Assembly: GCA_002358895.1 (NCBI GenBank)
Contig: DEPR01000024.1
Coordinates: 1-13,308 of the forward strand
DNA from: Ruminococcus sp. UBA3387
GTDB lineage: Bacteria > Bacillota > Clostridia > Oscillospirales > Ruminococcaceae
Length of the DNA stretch: 13,308 nucleotides
Direction of reading: 5' to 3'
Shown: in pieces, positions 6,411 through 13,308 of the stretch
Layout of the letters: each line of letters starts with the position of its first letter
Numbering within the stretch: the stretch's first letter is position 1
The notes under the pieces: model-generated
Told to the model about the DNA's origin: nothing
What the model saw: only the letters and a program-made list of their open reading frames with translations
Databases searched by the model: none
Made by a program: the position numbers and the translations under genes

Positions 6411-8780
6411 TTAGTCAGGATAATATTCTTCAAAAACTTTTTTAGCAATATCGCAGGATTCCTTTGCGTCCTTTGCATAAAAGTCTGCACCAATCTGCTC
6501 TGCATATTCAGGAGTAAGCACAGCTCCACCCACCATAATTTTGCAATCAATATTGTTTTCACGCAACAAATCTATTGTCTTTTTCATACTGTCAAGTGTT
6601 GTTGTCATAAGTGCTGACAATCCCACAAGATGCACATTATTTTCAACAGCACATTCAAGTACAGTCTGATAGTCCACATCTTTTCCCAAATCAATTATAT
6701 CGAAGCCATAGTTTTCAAGCAATACCTTTACAATATTCTTACCGATATCGTGGATATCACCTTTCACTGTTGCAATAATAATTTTGCCTTTTGACACAGA
6801 TTTTTCTCCCGTTTTTGCAAAATAATTTTTTATAACCTCAAAACAAGACTGTGCAACACCAGCTGTTAGAATAAGCTGTGGCAGAAAGATTTTACCCGCT
6901 TCAAAATCCTCACCCGTTTTATCAAGTGCAGGAATGAGTATGCCATTTATAATTTCCATTGGGTCTGTGGTTTTCAACAGTTCCTCTGTCAGCTTTGCAC
7001 CCTCGTTTTTCAATCCGTTTGCAAGTGCATAAGGCAGGTCAATTTCTGACTTAACAGGTTCTGCTGTAATTTTATCTTTATTCCCATAGCAACCGATATA
7101 CTCCACAGAGTTTTTATCATATCCTGCAAGAACATTAAACGCTTTCACTGTAGCTGTCATTGCATCAAGATTAGGGTTTATAATCGGCAGGTCAAGACCT
7201 TTTGTCAGAGCCATTGCAAGGAAATTATGATTAATTATCACTCTTTCAGGCAGGCCAAAGCTTATATTCGACACACCGAGAACTGTTTTTAGTCCCAGCT
7301 CATTTTTTACCCTTTCAAGTGCATTCAACGTTTCAATTGCACCTTCCTGTTCGGCTGAAACGGTCAGGGTAAGGCAGTCTATATACACATCTTCACGCTT
7401 TATGCCCAGCTTCAATGCACGGTCAAGAATTTTCTTTGCGATTTCAAATCTACCTTCAGCAGTTTTTGGAATACCATTTTCATCAAGACAAAGCCCCACA
7501 ACTGCTGCACCATATTTTTTAACTAATGGCAAAACAGTCTGCAATGATTTTTCCTCACCGTTAACTGAATTTACAACAGGTTTACCATTATAGACACGCA
7601 AAGCCCGCTCAAGGACTTCAGGGTTTGTTGAATCAAGCTGAAGTGGCAAATCGGTTACGCCTTGGAGGTCTTTCACGACCTTTGACATCATTTCTTTTTC
7701 GTCAATTCCAGGTAAGCCCACATTTACGTCAAGAATATCTGCTCCAGCGTGCACCTGTTCAATAGCCTGCCCTAAAATATAGTCGATATCTCCCTCCAGC
7801 AAAGCTGTTTTAAAACGCTGTTTTCCTGTTGGATTAATACGTTCACCGATAATCCTTGGCCTGTTTATGATAACTGTGTTTGACGGGGTACAGCAGGCCG
7901 ATGGGATATAATTGTGAATTTTCACACACTTTTTATCTCTCAACATTTCTGACAGGGCTTTAATATAGTCGGGTTTTGTACCACAACATCCACCAAAAAT
8001 CTTGACTCCGAGAGGGATAAGCTCTGACATAAGCTTTGCAAACTCATACGGTGTAATGCTATACTCATTTGTTACAGGGTCAGGAAGTCCTGCATTAGGT
8101 TTCACGATAACAGGCAGGTTTGTCCACTTACAAAGCTCTTGAACTATAGGGTAAATCTCCTTAGGACCCAGTGAACAGTTAAGTCCGATTGCATCAACGC
8201 CGAGTCCCTCAAGTGTCAGAGCCATTGAGCTTACGGAACAACCAGTAAAGGTACGCATATTCTCCTCAAAAGTCATTGTGCACATAACAGGCTTGTCTGA
8301 ATTTTCCTTTGCTGCAAGAACGGCAGCTTTAAGTTCATAGAGGTCTGTCATTGTTTCAATGACAATCAAATCGCTGTCTTTTCCTGCAATTATCTCCTCT
8401 TTGAAGATGTCATATGCCTCTTCAAAGGACAATGTACCCGTTGGCTCCAAAAGCTGGCCTATTGGTCCTATATCGAGTGCCACCAGAGTATCGGTATCTT
8501 CGCAGGCTTTTTTAGCGTTTGCAACACCTGCACTGACAAGTTCATCAACGCTATAACCACAATCGGCAAGCTTATATCTGTTTGCACCAAAAGTATTGGC
8601 ATAGATTATATTTGCACCTGCATTAATATACTGCTTATGTATATCAACAAGCCAATCGGGTTTTTCTACATTAAGCACTTCAGGTATTTCGCCCATTTTC
8701 AGACCTTTTGCCTGAAGCATTGTACCCATTGCTCCGTCAAGGCACACAAATTCTTTTTCTAACAGCTTTTTAAACTCCAC
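6411..8780 (-). CDS. metH: Cobalamin-dependent methionine synthase lacking the activation domain
   Basis: MetH transfers the methyl group of 5-methyltetrahydrofolate to homocysteine through enzyme-bound methylcobalamin, making methionine. Domains in order: a homocysteine-binding barrel from LDGAMGTML to about residue 285, with the zinc ligands in GLNCSLGP (C202) and GGCCGT (C265, C266); a pterin-binding barrel from IIGERINPTGK near 313 to about 575; then the cobalamin cap and Rossmann domains, with GDIHDIGKN containing the cobalt-ligand histidine (H677), SALMTTT and GGAVLT. The 789 residues stop after the B12 domain, whereas E. coli MetH (about 1,227 residues) continues into an AdoMet-binding activation domain. 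That part is the separate gene upstream, which it overlaps by 11 bases. A GTG start at 8780 is chosen because AGAGGTG lies 6 bases before it; a GTG at 8789 would overlap that site. Confidence 0.95.
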   Translation of the reverse strand: MEFKKLLEKEFVCLDGAMGTMLQAKGLKMGEIPEVLNVEKPDWLVDIHKQYINAGANIIYANTFGANRYKLADCGYSVDELVSAGVANAKKACEDTDTLVALDIGPIGQLLEPTGTLSFEEAYDIFKEEIIAGKDSDLIVIETMTDLYELKAAVLAAKENSDKPVMCTMTFEENMRTFTGCSVSSMALTLEGLGVDAIGLNCSLGPKEIYPIVQELCKWTNLPVIVKPNAGLPDPVTNEYSITPYEFAKLMSELIPLGVKIFGGCCGTKPDYIKALSEMLRDKKCVKIHNYIPSACCTPSNTVIINRPRIIGERINPTGKQRFKTALLEGDIDYILGQAIEQVHAGADILDVNVGLPGIDEKEMMSKVVKDLQGVTDLPLQLDSTNPEVLERALRVYNGKPVVNSVNGEEKSLQTVLPLVKKYGAAVVGLCLDENGIPKTAEGRFEIAKKILDRALKLGIKREDVYIDCLTLTVSAEQEGAIETLNALERVKNELGLKTVLGVSNISFGLPERVIINHNFLAMALTKGLDLPIINPNLDAMTATVKAFNVLAGYDKNSVEYIGCYGNKDKITAEPVKSEIDLPYALANGLKNEGAKLTEELLKTTDPMEIINGILIPALDKTGEDFEAGKIFLPQLILTAGVAQSCFEVIKNYFAKTGEKSVSKGKIIIATVKGDIHDIGKNIVKVLLENYGFDIIDLGKDVDYQTVLECAVENNVHLVGLSALMTTTLDSMKKTIDLLRENNIDCKIMVGGAVLTPEYAEQIGADFYAKDAKESCDIAKKVFEEYYPD

Positions 8781-9438
8781 AATGTTCACCTCTTAGTCTA
8801 TATTCACATCTGTCATACATATTACAGCTGACACAGCCTCGTTTTCCTTTTGATATTTCACCCTTGGACAAGCCGATAACGGCAGTAACTGATTTTCTCG
8901 GAACAAGCAACATATTTTCTGTAGTATTAACGCCAATCCTTTTAGGTGCATCAAGTATTTCCAGAAATTTTTGCTGTAAATCAATGGGAAAATCACCATA
9001 CCCAGGCGAAAACCTCCAGGTGAAGTTATATCCGTCAAGCTTATTTTTTATTTCTTCTTCGGCTTTATTGCACACCTGCTCAACTGCTACTGATGCCAGG
9101 CTATCTGCCACAAATGCTTTTGCCATATCCGTAGCTTCATATGTTCTCACAAGCTTATCAACATCTGCTGACACAGTTGCACACAAAAGAACACATTTTG
9201 TACAATCTTTCAGATGCTCTTTTATATCCCAGCCTTCAAGTGTCAGAGTTGTATTTTTTATCACAACACCGATCTCACTATGCTCAATACCAAATGCTTT
9301 ATACACATATCTTGGCTTTATTGCTTTAAGCAATTCTTTTTCACACTCGTCAACAAGCCCTTTAAGCTGTGCAGTTATTTCACCACGCTGGCCCATATAT
9401 CTGAAGGCTTCTGCACGGTTTAAACTCTTAATTTCCAT
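8770..9438 (-). CDS. Stand-alone methionine synthase activation-domain protein
   Basis: This 222-residue protein corresponds to the C-terminal activation domain of MetH, which binds S-adenosylmethionine and supports reductive remethylation of cobalamin that has become oxidised to cob(II)alamin. The diagnostic AdoMet-binding motif is RFSPGYGDFP at 142-151 (RPAPGYPACP in E. coli), followed by PRKSVTAVIGLS at 180-191. It ends with a cysteine cluster C202-x2-C205-x5-C211-x8-C220, which E. coli MetH does not have and which might bind a metal or Fe-S centre (inference). The ATG at 9438 has GAGGTG 5 bases upstream. The 3' end overlaps metH, consistent with translational coupling and a 1:1 partner role. 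The upstream GH25 gene ends only 20 bases before, with no terminator and no visible promoter between. Confidence 0.9.
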   Translation of the reverse strand: MEIKSLNRAEAFRYMGQRGEITAQLKGLVDECEKELLKAIKPRYVYKAFGIEHSEIGVVIKNTTLTLEGWDIKEHLKDCTKCVLLCATVSADVDKLVRTYEATDMAKAFVADSLASVAVEQVCNKAEEEIKNKLDGYNFTWRFSPGYGDFPIDLQQKFLEILDAPKRIGVNTTENMLLVPRKSVTAVIGLSKGEISKGKRGCVSCNMYDRCEYRLRGEHCGV

Positions 9439-9458
9439 AACTGCACCTCACTTTTCCT

Positions 9459-11957
9459 TTATCTTTTTGTCCAGACAGTTATTCCTGCTGAATGGTGGGA
9501 CTGGAAGTCTTTTAACGTTGTTTTCTTAACAGCACACACAAAAAATCTATGTGATGTATTTCTTGTAAGTCCTGTCAGCTTAGCCGATGAAACATTTCCC
9601 ACTTCTTTATACTTAGTATATTTCTTTGTGCTCGGATTGTATTTATAAATCCAATAGTTTGTTGCACCCGAAACCTTTTTCCAGCTTAAAGTTGCATAAG
9701 TACTTCCTACTGAAGTAAACTTCAGAGCTGTTGGTGGTGTACGTCTTGTAGACACAACCTGTGTTACAGATTTTTCACTCAGCAAACTACCGTAGACAGC
9801 TTTTACGATAACTTTATATGTTGTATTCTTTGTCAGCTTTGTAAACTTTATATAAGTATTTTTTGTGTAGTGTGTTCTGAGCAATTTTCCTGTGTTTGTA
9901 TACAGCTCTACCTTATACTTTGTTGCGTCGGTAATCTTATTCCATTTTATTGTAAGTGTAGTTTCGGTATAATCGCTGATACTGAATTTTGTCGGTGCTG
10001 CTGCAAGATTCAAGGACACAGCTTTACAAGGTGCACTTAGATAATCCTTTTCGCCGAAATTTCTATAGGCCTTGACACTGAACTTTCGTGTTGTATATTC
10101 AGGCAGATTTTCAGCCACATAGCTATTAGTAAGGCTACTTCCTATTCTGACATACTTACCGTCAATAATCTCATAGATATAATATCCGTCTGCACCTGTT
10201 GATTTTGTCCAGGTCAGTTTGGCTGAAGTTGATGAATTCCGTATTGCAGTCAGGTTAGTAACAGGATTTGAATATGTAATTACATCAGCTGAAGTTGAAC
10301 AATAGCCCTGAATTTTCTTGCCGTCAACATAATAAAATGCTCTGACTGCTACTCTGTAATTACTGCCAGGTTTAAGTCCTGTTATAAGGTAGCTATTAGC
10401 ATATGCTGATGCAGTACCCACAACATATGACTTTCCTTTTGAATAGTCGTGCAACAATATTTCATAGCCGTTGCAGTTTTCTGCAATTCTATCCCACATT
10501 GCTGTTACTCTTGTTGTGCCTGTAACCTTGCCTGAAACGTTTGTGGCTTTTCCTGTAAGTGTTCCTGTAACAAGCTCATCGGACAGCACTCCATATTCAC
10601 TTGTCATTTCGTTAAAATCTGCTGAGCCGTCTTCATTATAATACGGCACAACCCTGAACCTATATTCAGCACCAACATCGAGACCGTCTATCGTGTATGT
10701 CGGCTCATTGCTATAGCCCACAACTGCATAGCCTCCAAGCTCTTCATTATACATCATTATCTGGTAACCGCTTGCTTGTTCAAGCTTTGTCCAACCTAAT
10801 GTAAGATATGTCTGCTTACGCTCTGTTACAGTTAATTCTGTAACCTGCTTTGAGTTTACTTTTATAGTAAATGAATTGGTTGAATAGCTATAACTATCAC
10901 CGATTTTGTAATACGCCCTTACGAAAAAGCCCGTTTGTCCATATGGAATCGGAAGTGTTACAGATGTATCGGTTGTCTGTGCTACAGCTTTCACTTTTCC
11001 TGTAGCCATATTTTCAGCATATACTTTATAACCCTGTACAATAGAATTATCGTTCCAGGAAAGAGTAATTTCTGAGCCTGTATAATTATCAGCAGTCAGA
11101 TTTGCAACTGACGGTGGCATTTTTGACATATAAAGTACGTTCATATCCACTACAGTCGGCACACCACTGACACGTCCCTGCCCTGTATATTGCCACATAT
11201 TATACTCGCCGTCATAGTCAACTTCCGTATTATATCGGGCTATCCATATATCATAATACTTGCCAAGATATTCTCCGTCTATAAGGCTTGTAAGCCAATA
11301 TTTACTTGCATAGACACCTGCTCTGTAGCCTGCACTTTTTATTGTATTGCAGAAGGTTTTACAGATATTTGTTTTTGCGTTATAAGAAAGATTAGCTTTA
11401 TCAAATCTTGAACTGCCATAGCTTATTTCTTCTATATCAAAATAAATCGGCAATTCAAGCGTTTCGCCATCAAGCATATCAAGTACAAATTCTGCTTCCT
11501 CTTTAGCTTCTTTTGTACTTATTGCTTGTGTAAAGAAATACAGACCGACTGCAACTCCTGCTTTTTTGGCACCTGCAAGGTTTTCTTTGAACATCACGTC
11601 TTCAACCAACGCACCATTTACATAGCCTCTGTAGCCTGCACGGATTATAACAAAGTCAATTCCCGCTTTTTTTACTTTATTCCAATCTATTTCTTCATTG
11701 AAATATGAAACATCTATACCATAGACTCTGTCTGTTTTATTAAACCTGGTATCGTGTGCAAGCTCTGAAGCACCATAGATTTCAGCCATAGTCATAGGCT
11801 GATTCTGATATCTCAGATACAACGGGTCATTTTCATAGTCAGGCTCGGTTTGATGCATACTTTCTTCACTCATAAGACTCTCTGCCGACACAGGCATCAA
11901 AGCTGAAAACGACATAATTATTACTAATACAAAAATAAGTATTTTTCTGCTCTTCAC
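9459..11957 (-). CDS. Secreted GH25 lysozyme-like muramidase with six fibronectin-III-like repeats
   Basis: This 832-residue protein is a probable exported cell-wall hydrolase that cuts N-acetylmuramyl-beta-1,4-N-acetylglucosamine bonds in peptidoglycan. A signal peptide covers residues 1-25 (basic start, hydrophobic core, VSA-ES cleavage site). The GH25 domain spans about 79-280: YGIDVSYFN (D82), the catalytic DIE in IYFDIEE (D174, E176), IARYN, MWQYTG and the closing DMNVLY. Then come six tandem fibronectin-III-like repeats of about 85-100 residues to the C-terminus, each with a conserved LxW core and GYxxY/YKVxV pattern. There is no LPxTG anchor or transmembrane end, so it is probably released or held by wall binding. 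The start is GTG with GGAGG 7 bases upstream. It is the first gene of an apparent operon with the two MetH genes. Its target could be the cell's own wall or that of competitors. Confidence 0.92.
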   Translation of the reverse strand: MKSRKILIFVLVIIMSFSALMPVSAESLMSEESMHQTEPDYENDPLYLRYQNQPMTMAEIYGASELAHDTRFNKTDRVYGIDVSYFNEEIDWNKVKKAGIDFVIIRAGYRGYVNGALVEDVMFKENLAGAKKAGVAVGLYFFTQAISTKEAKEEAEFVLDMLDGETLELPIYFDIEEISYGSSRFDKANLSYNAKTNICKTFCNTIKSAGYRAGVYASKYWLTSLIDGEYLGKYYDIWIARYNTEVDYDGEYNMWQYTGQGRVSGVPTVVDMNVLYMSKMPPSVANLTADNYTGSEITLSWNDNSIVQGYKVYAENMATGKVKAVAQTTDTSVTLPIPYGQTGFFVRAYYKIGDSYSYSTNSFTIKVNSKQVTELTVTERKQTYLTLGWTKLEQASGYQIMMYNEELGGYAVVGYSNEPTYTIDGLDVGAEYRFRVVPYYNEDGSADFNEMTSEYGVLSDELVTGTLTGKATNVSGKVTGTTRVTAMWDRIAENCNGYEILLHDYSKGKSYVVGTASAYANSYLITGLKPGSNYRVAVRAFYYVDGKKIQGYCSTSADVITYSNPVTNLTAIRNSSTSAKLTWTKSTGADGYYIYEIIDGKYVRIGSSLTNSYVAENLPEYTTRKFSVKAYRNFGEKDYLSAPCKAVSLNLAAAPTKFSISDYTETTLTIKWNKITDATKYKVELYTNTGKLLRTHYTKNTYIKFTKLTKNTTYKVIVKAVYGSLLSEKSVTQVVSTRRTPPTALKFTSVGSTYATLSWKKVSGATNYWIYKYNPSTKKYTKYKEVGNVSSAKLTGLTRNTSHRFFVCAVKKTTLKDFQSHHSAGITVWTKR

Positions 11958-11990
11958 AATACATCCTCCAAAAAAATCATATACATATTT

Positions 11991-12020
11991 AATATATCAT
12001 ATTTTTATAGTTATTGTCAA
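11991..12020 (-). promoter_or_regulatory. Sigma-A-type promoter of the GH25-metH operon
   Basis: On the minus strand TTGACA (12015-12020) is followed after 18 bases by TATATT (11991-11996), leaving a short leader of about 25-30 bases before the GTG. No riboswitch fits in this leader, so the B12 switch next door acts only in the opposite direction. Confidence 0.75.
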
Positions 12021-12033
12021 ATTACGTTGACAA
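12014..12033. repeat. Perfect inverted repeat joining two divergent -35 boxes
   Basis: TTGTCAA-ATTACG-TTGACAA is a perfect 7-bp inverted repeat with a 6-base centre. Each arm contains the TTGACA -35 box of one of the two divergent promoters, so the symmetry may simply result from back-to-back promoters. It could also be bound by a dimeric regulator. Confidence 0.8.
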
Positions 12034-12055
12034 GTTGAGAACATTATGGTATCAT
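12027..12055 (+). promoter_or_regulatory. Sigma-A-type promoter of the riboswitch/B12-uptake operon
   Basis: A perfect TTGACA (12027-12032) is followed after 17 bases by TATCAT (12050-12055). Transcription would start near 12062, about 14 bases before the first predicted helix of the cobalamin riboswitch and 300 bases before the lipoprotein start codon. Confidence 0.8.
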
Positions 12056-12075
12056 TTATCTGTACAAAAAGAATA

Positions 12076-12319
12076 GACACAGTTCATAGCTTATTTAGCT
12101 TTGTCGGACATATTACCCGATAATATGTTAGAGGATAAGGGAACACGGTGAGAATCCGTGGCAACAGCCATTGCCGTATCTGGGCTTTGCTCACAAGTCG
12201 GAATGCTTATCGTTCTGTGTTCTGCAAAATACTCTTGGGCAAACGGAAGAGTGGGCAGGTGGTACGGCAGGGTACCTTTTATTGTCATTTCAGCACTCTT
12301 CTTATGAAGGGTGCTTTTT
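12076..12319 (+). ncRNA. Cobalamin riboswitch with transcription-terminating expression platform
   Basis: The leader matches the cobalamin aptamer. The core begins AAGGGAACACGGTGAGAATC (12137-12156) with a CACGG/CCGTG hairpin, the pattern GGGAA-nnCGGTG-AA-CCG. The 3' B12-box-like segment is AGTCGGAATGC (12196-12206). Visible helices: outer GACACAG/CTGTGTT (12076-12082 with 12215-12221), GATAAG/CTTATC (12134-12139 with 12206-12211), GGCAA/TTGCC (12160-12164 with 12171-12175), and a 3' hairpin ACTCTT/AAGAGT (12231-12236 with 12247-12252) whose loop could take part in the loop-loop contact. The 3' arm of that hairpin, GAAGAGTG, is perfectly complementary to the 5' arm of the terminator at 12292. 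The expected logic is that bound cobalamin stabilises the hairpin, frees the terminator and switches downstream genes off. An extra 8-bp hairpin at 12108-12128 sits between the outer helix and the core. Confidence 0.9.
12292..12319 (+). terminator. Regulated Rho-independent terminator of the cobalamin riboswitch
   Basis: AGCACTCTTC (12292-12301) pairs with GAAGGGTGCT (12306-12315), ten pairs including one G-T, with a TTAT loop and a TTTTT run. It lies 43 bases before the lipoprotein start, after the aptamer, so it is the off-state structure of the switch. Confidence 0.9.
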
Positions 12320-12361
12320 GCTTATACTTTTCGTGCAAATATAACGGAAAGAAGGATTTTT

Positions 12362-12841
12362 ATGAAAAAAACAATCAAAAGTTTACTGGCTTCACTACTC
12401 TGCTTTGCAATATTTATTTGCATAACAGGTTGTAAAGCTGAAGAAAACGAAAAGACAGACGTAACAGACTCAGTTGCTACAAGCAATGAAGAAAAGCTTA
12501 CAGGTGTATGGGCTGACGCTACATACACAGAGGACGCCGAACTGGGTTCGGGCGATAAGACAATCGAAGTTGAAGTTATCGCTGAAAACAAATCCATTAC
12601 ATTCACACTGAAAACTGATAAGAACAATCTTGGCGACGCATTAATGGAACAGAATTTACTTGAAGGTGAAGAAAGCGACTACGGACTGTTTATTCAGAAA
12701 GTAATCGGTATTCGTGCTGACTATGATTTGGACGGTGCATACTGGGCCATAAGCAAGGACGGGGAATATCTGATGACAGGTGCTGATGTAACTGAAATAA
12801 GTGATGGAGAACATTATGAGCTCACATACACAGAGGGATAA
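12362..12841 (+). CDS. Lipoprotein with a DUF4430 (transcobalamin C-terminal-like) domain
   Basis: This 159-residue protein has a lipoprotein signal: MKK start, hydrophobic core and lipobox ITGC with the lipidated cysteine C24, so it should be anchored on the outer face of the membrane. A short acidic, Ser/Thr-rich linker follows. Residues about 50-158 resemble DUF4430, the family related to the C-terminal domain of intrinsic factor and transcobalamin; the diagnostic end is GAYWAISKDGEYLMTGADV then ISDGEHYELTYTE. It probably binds cobalamin or a related corrinoid at the cell surface and passes it to the membrane protein encoded next. That role is inferred from the fold family, the riboswitch and the overlap. 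The ATG has AAGGA 5 bases upstream; an in-frame GTG at 12311 lies inside the terminator and is not used. The next gene overlaps its last 26 bases. Confidence 0.85.
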   Translation: MKKTIKSLLASLLCFAIFICITGCKAEENEKTDVTDSVATSNEEKLTGVWADATYTEDAELGSGDKTIEVEVIAENKSITFTLKTDKNNLGDALMEQNLLEGEESDYGLFIQKVIGIRADYDLDGAYWAISKDGEYLMTGADVTEISDGEHYELTYTEG

Positions 12842-13308
12842 GAAGCCTTTTCTCACCATAAGGGAAATGACCATATTCGCAACTCTCGGAACACTTATGT
12901 TCTGTTCAAAAATAATTATGGAGTTTGCTCCCAACATTCACCTGCTCGGAATGTTCACAATGGTGTTTACCATAGTTTATGGCACAAAAGGACTTGTACC
13001 CATTTATGTATTTGTAATGATTACCGGGTTATACGCAGGCTTTGCTCCCTGGTGGATTCCATACCTATACACCTGGGCAGTACTCTGGGGAATAACTATG
13101 CTCGTAAGACGCATACCACTTAAAGTCGGTGCTTTCGTTTTTCCTCTTATCTGTGCATTACACGGTTTAGCATACGGAACTTTATACGCACCGTCTCAGG
13201 CCATATTATTCGGTTTTGACTTCAGACAGACTATTGCCTGGATTATAGCAGGGCTACCCTGGGATATTACACACTGCATTGGCAATCTTATTGCAGGGCT
13301 TTTAATTG
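12816..13308 (+). CDS. ECF transporter S component-like membrane protein, probable corrinoid uptake (3' end missing)
   Basis: The first 164 residues are visible and the gene continues past the window edge. The protein starts MSSHTQRDKKPFLTIREMTI, a basic cytoplasmic N-terminus, followed by about five hydrophobic segments (near 18-34, 42-57, 60-75, 80-97 and 105-125) and more toward the edge. The short basic start, the FAPNIHLLGMF stretch and the compact helices resemble S components of energy-coupling factor transporters, which capture a vitamin and dock onto a shared EcfA/EcfA'/EcfT module usually encoded elsewhere. The riboswitch and the DUF4430 partner point to cobalamin or a precursor such as alpha-ribazole as substrate. 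The ATG at 12816 has GGAG 6 bases upstream and overlaps the lipoprotein gene by 26 bases, suggesting translational coupling. The assignment to an S-component family is by eye and moderate. Confidence 0.75.
   Translation, partial: MSSHTQRDKKPFLTIREMTIFATLGTLMFCSKIIMEFAPNIHLLGMFTMVFTIVYGTKGLVPIYVFVMITGLYAGFAPWWIPYLYTWAVLWGITMLVRRIPLKVGAFVFPLICALHGLAYGTLYAPSQAILFGFDFRQTIAWIIAGLPWDITHCIGNLIAGLLI

Noticed and set aside
8864..9529. 221-residue plus-strand open frame opposite the MetH activation gene
   Set aside because: Ser-rich antisense translation of a clearly conserved gene, with no start signals; a shadow frame.
9459..10990. Tandem DNA repeats in the fibronectin-III region
   Set aside because: The six modules repeat at protein level only; the DNA is too diverged to be called a nucleotide repeat.
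11958..11990. Possible riboswitch (SAM or cobalamin) in the leader of the GH25-metH operon
   Set aside because: The predicted leader is only about 25-30 bases, too short for an aptamer, and no conserved core is present.
12261..12280. Hairpin GGTAC/GTACC followed by TTTT, a possible first terminator
   Set aside because: Only a 5-bp stem and an interrupted T run; more likely part of the riboswitch linker than a separate terminator.
12311..12361. Upstream GTG start extending the DUF4430 lipoprotein by 17 residues
   Set aside because: It lies within the 3' arm of the riboswitch terminator and would bury the lipoprotein signal; the ATG at 12362 has a good AAGGA site.

Overview
The window reads as chromosomal DNA from a low-GC anaerobic Bacillota. 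Clostridia, probably Oscillospiraceae/Ruminococcus-like, is the best guess. This rests on AT-rich sequence, strong AGGAGG-type ribosome binding sites, sigma-A-type promoters with 17-18 bp spacers, AddAB-type rather than RecBCD-type recombination, a Gram-positive LexA box, a GH25/fibronectin-III secreted hydrolase and an ECF-type vitamin transporter component. No mobile element, tRNA, rRNA or CRISPR array was seen.

Left part (1-2621): the 5' end of uvrB runs leftward off the edge. It has a strong promoter and a LexA operator at its predicted transcription start. Divergent from it is an RluA-family pseudouridine synthase. Then, from its own promoter, comes a PHP-domain phosphoesterase followed by a small four-cysteine TSCPD protein, closed by a strong terminator.

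Middle (2600-11957, all minus strand). In transcription order the genes are: a secreted GH25 lysozyme-like protein with six fibronectin-III-like repeats; a stand-alone methionine synthase activation-domain protein; a three-module B12-dependent methionine synthase (MetH) lacking that activation domain; a terminator; a small secreted protein; and AddB from its own promoter. MetH is therefore split in two: the reactivation module is a separate, overlapping upstream gene. AddB stands alone without addA beside it and appears to lack the Walker A motif. Its stop codon sits in the loop of the terminator it shares with the convergent TSCPD gene.

Right part (11991-13308): back-to-back promoters whose -35 boxes form a perfect inverted repeat drive the GH25 gene leftward and a cobalamin riboswitch rightward. 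The riboswitch has a legible aptamer, antiterminator and terminator. It precedes a lipoprotein with a DUF4430 (transcobalamin C-terminal-like) domain and an overlapping membrane protein resembling an ECF transporter S component, cut by the window edge. This is a candidate B12-uptake module lying back to back with the operon that contains the B12-consuming enzyme. A surface lipoprotein feeding an ECF S component would be unusual, and it is the most interesting hypothesis in the window.
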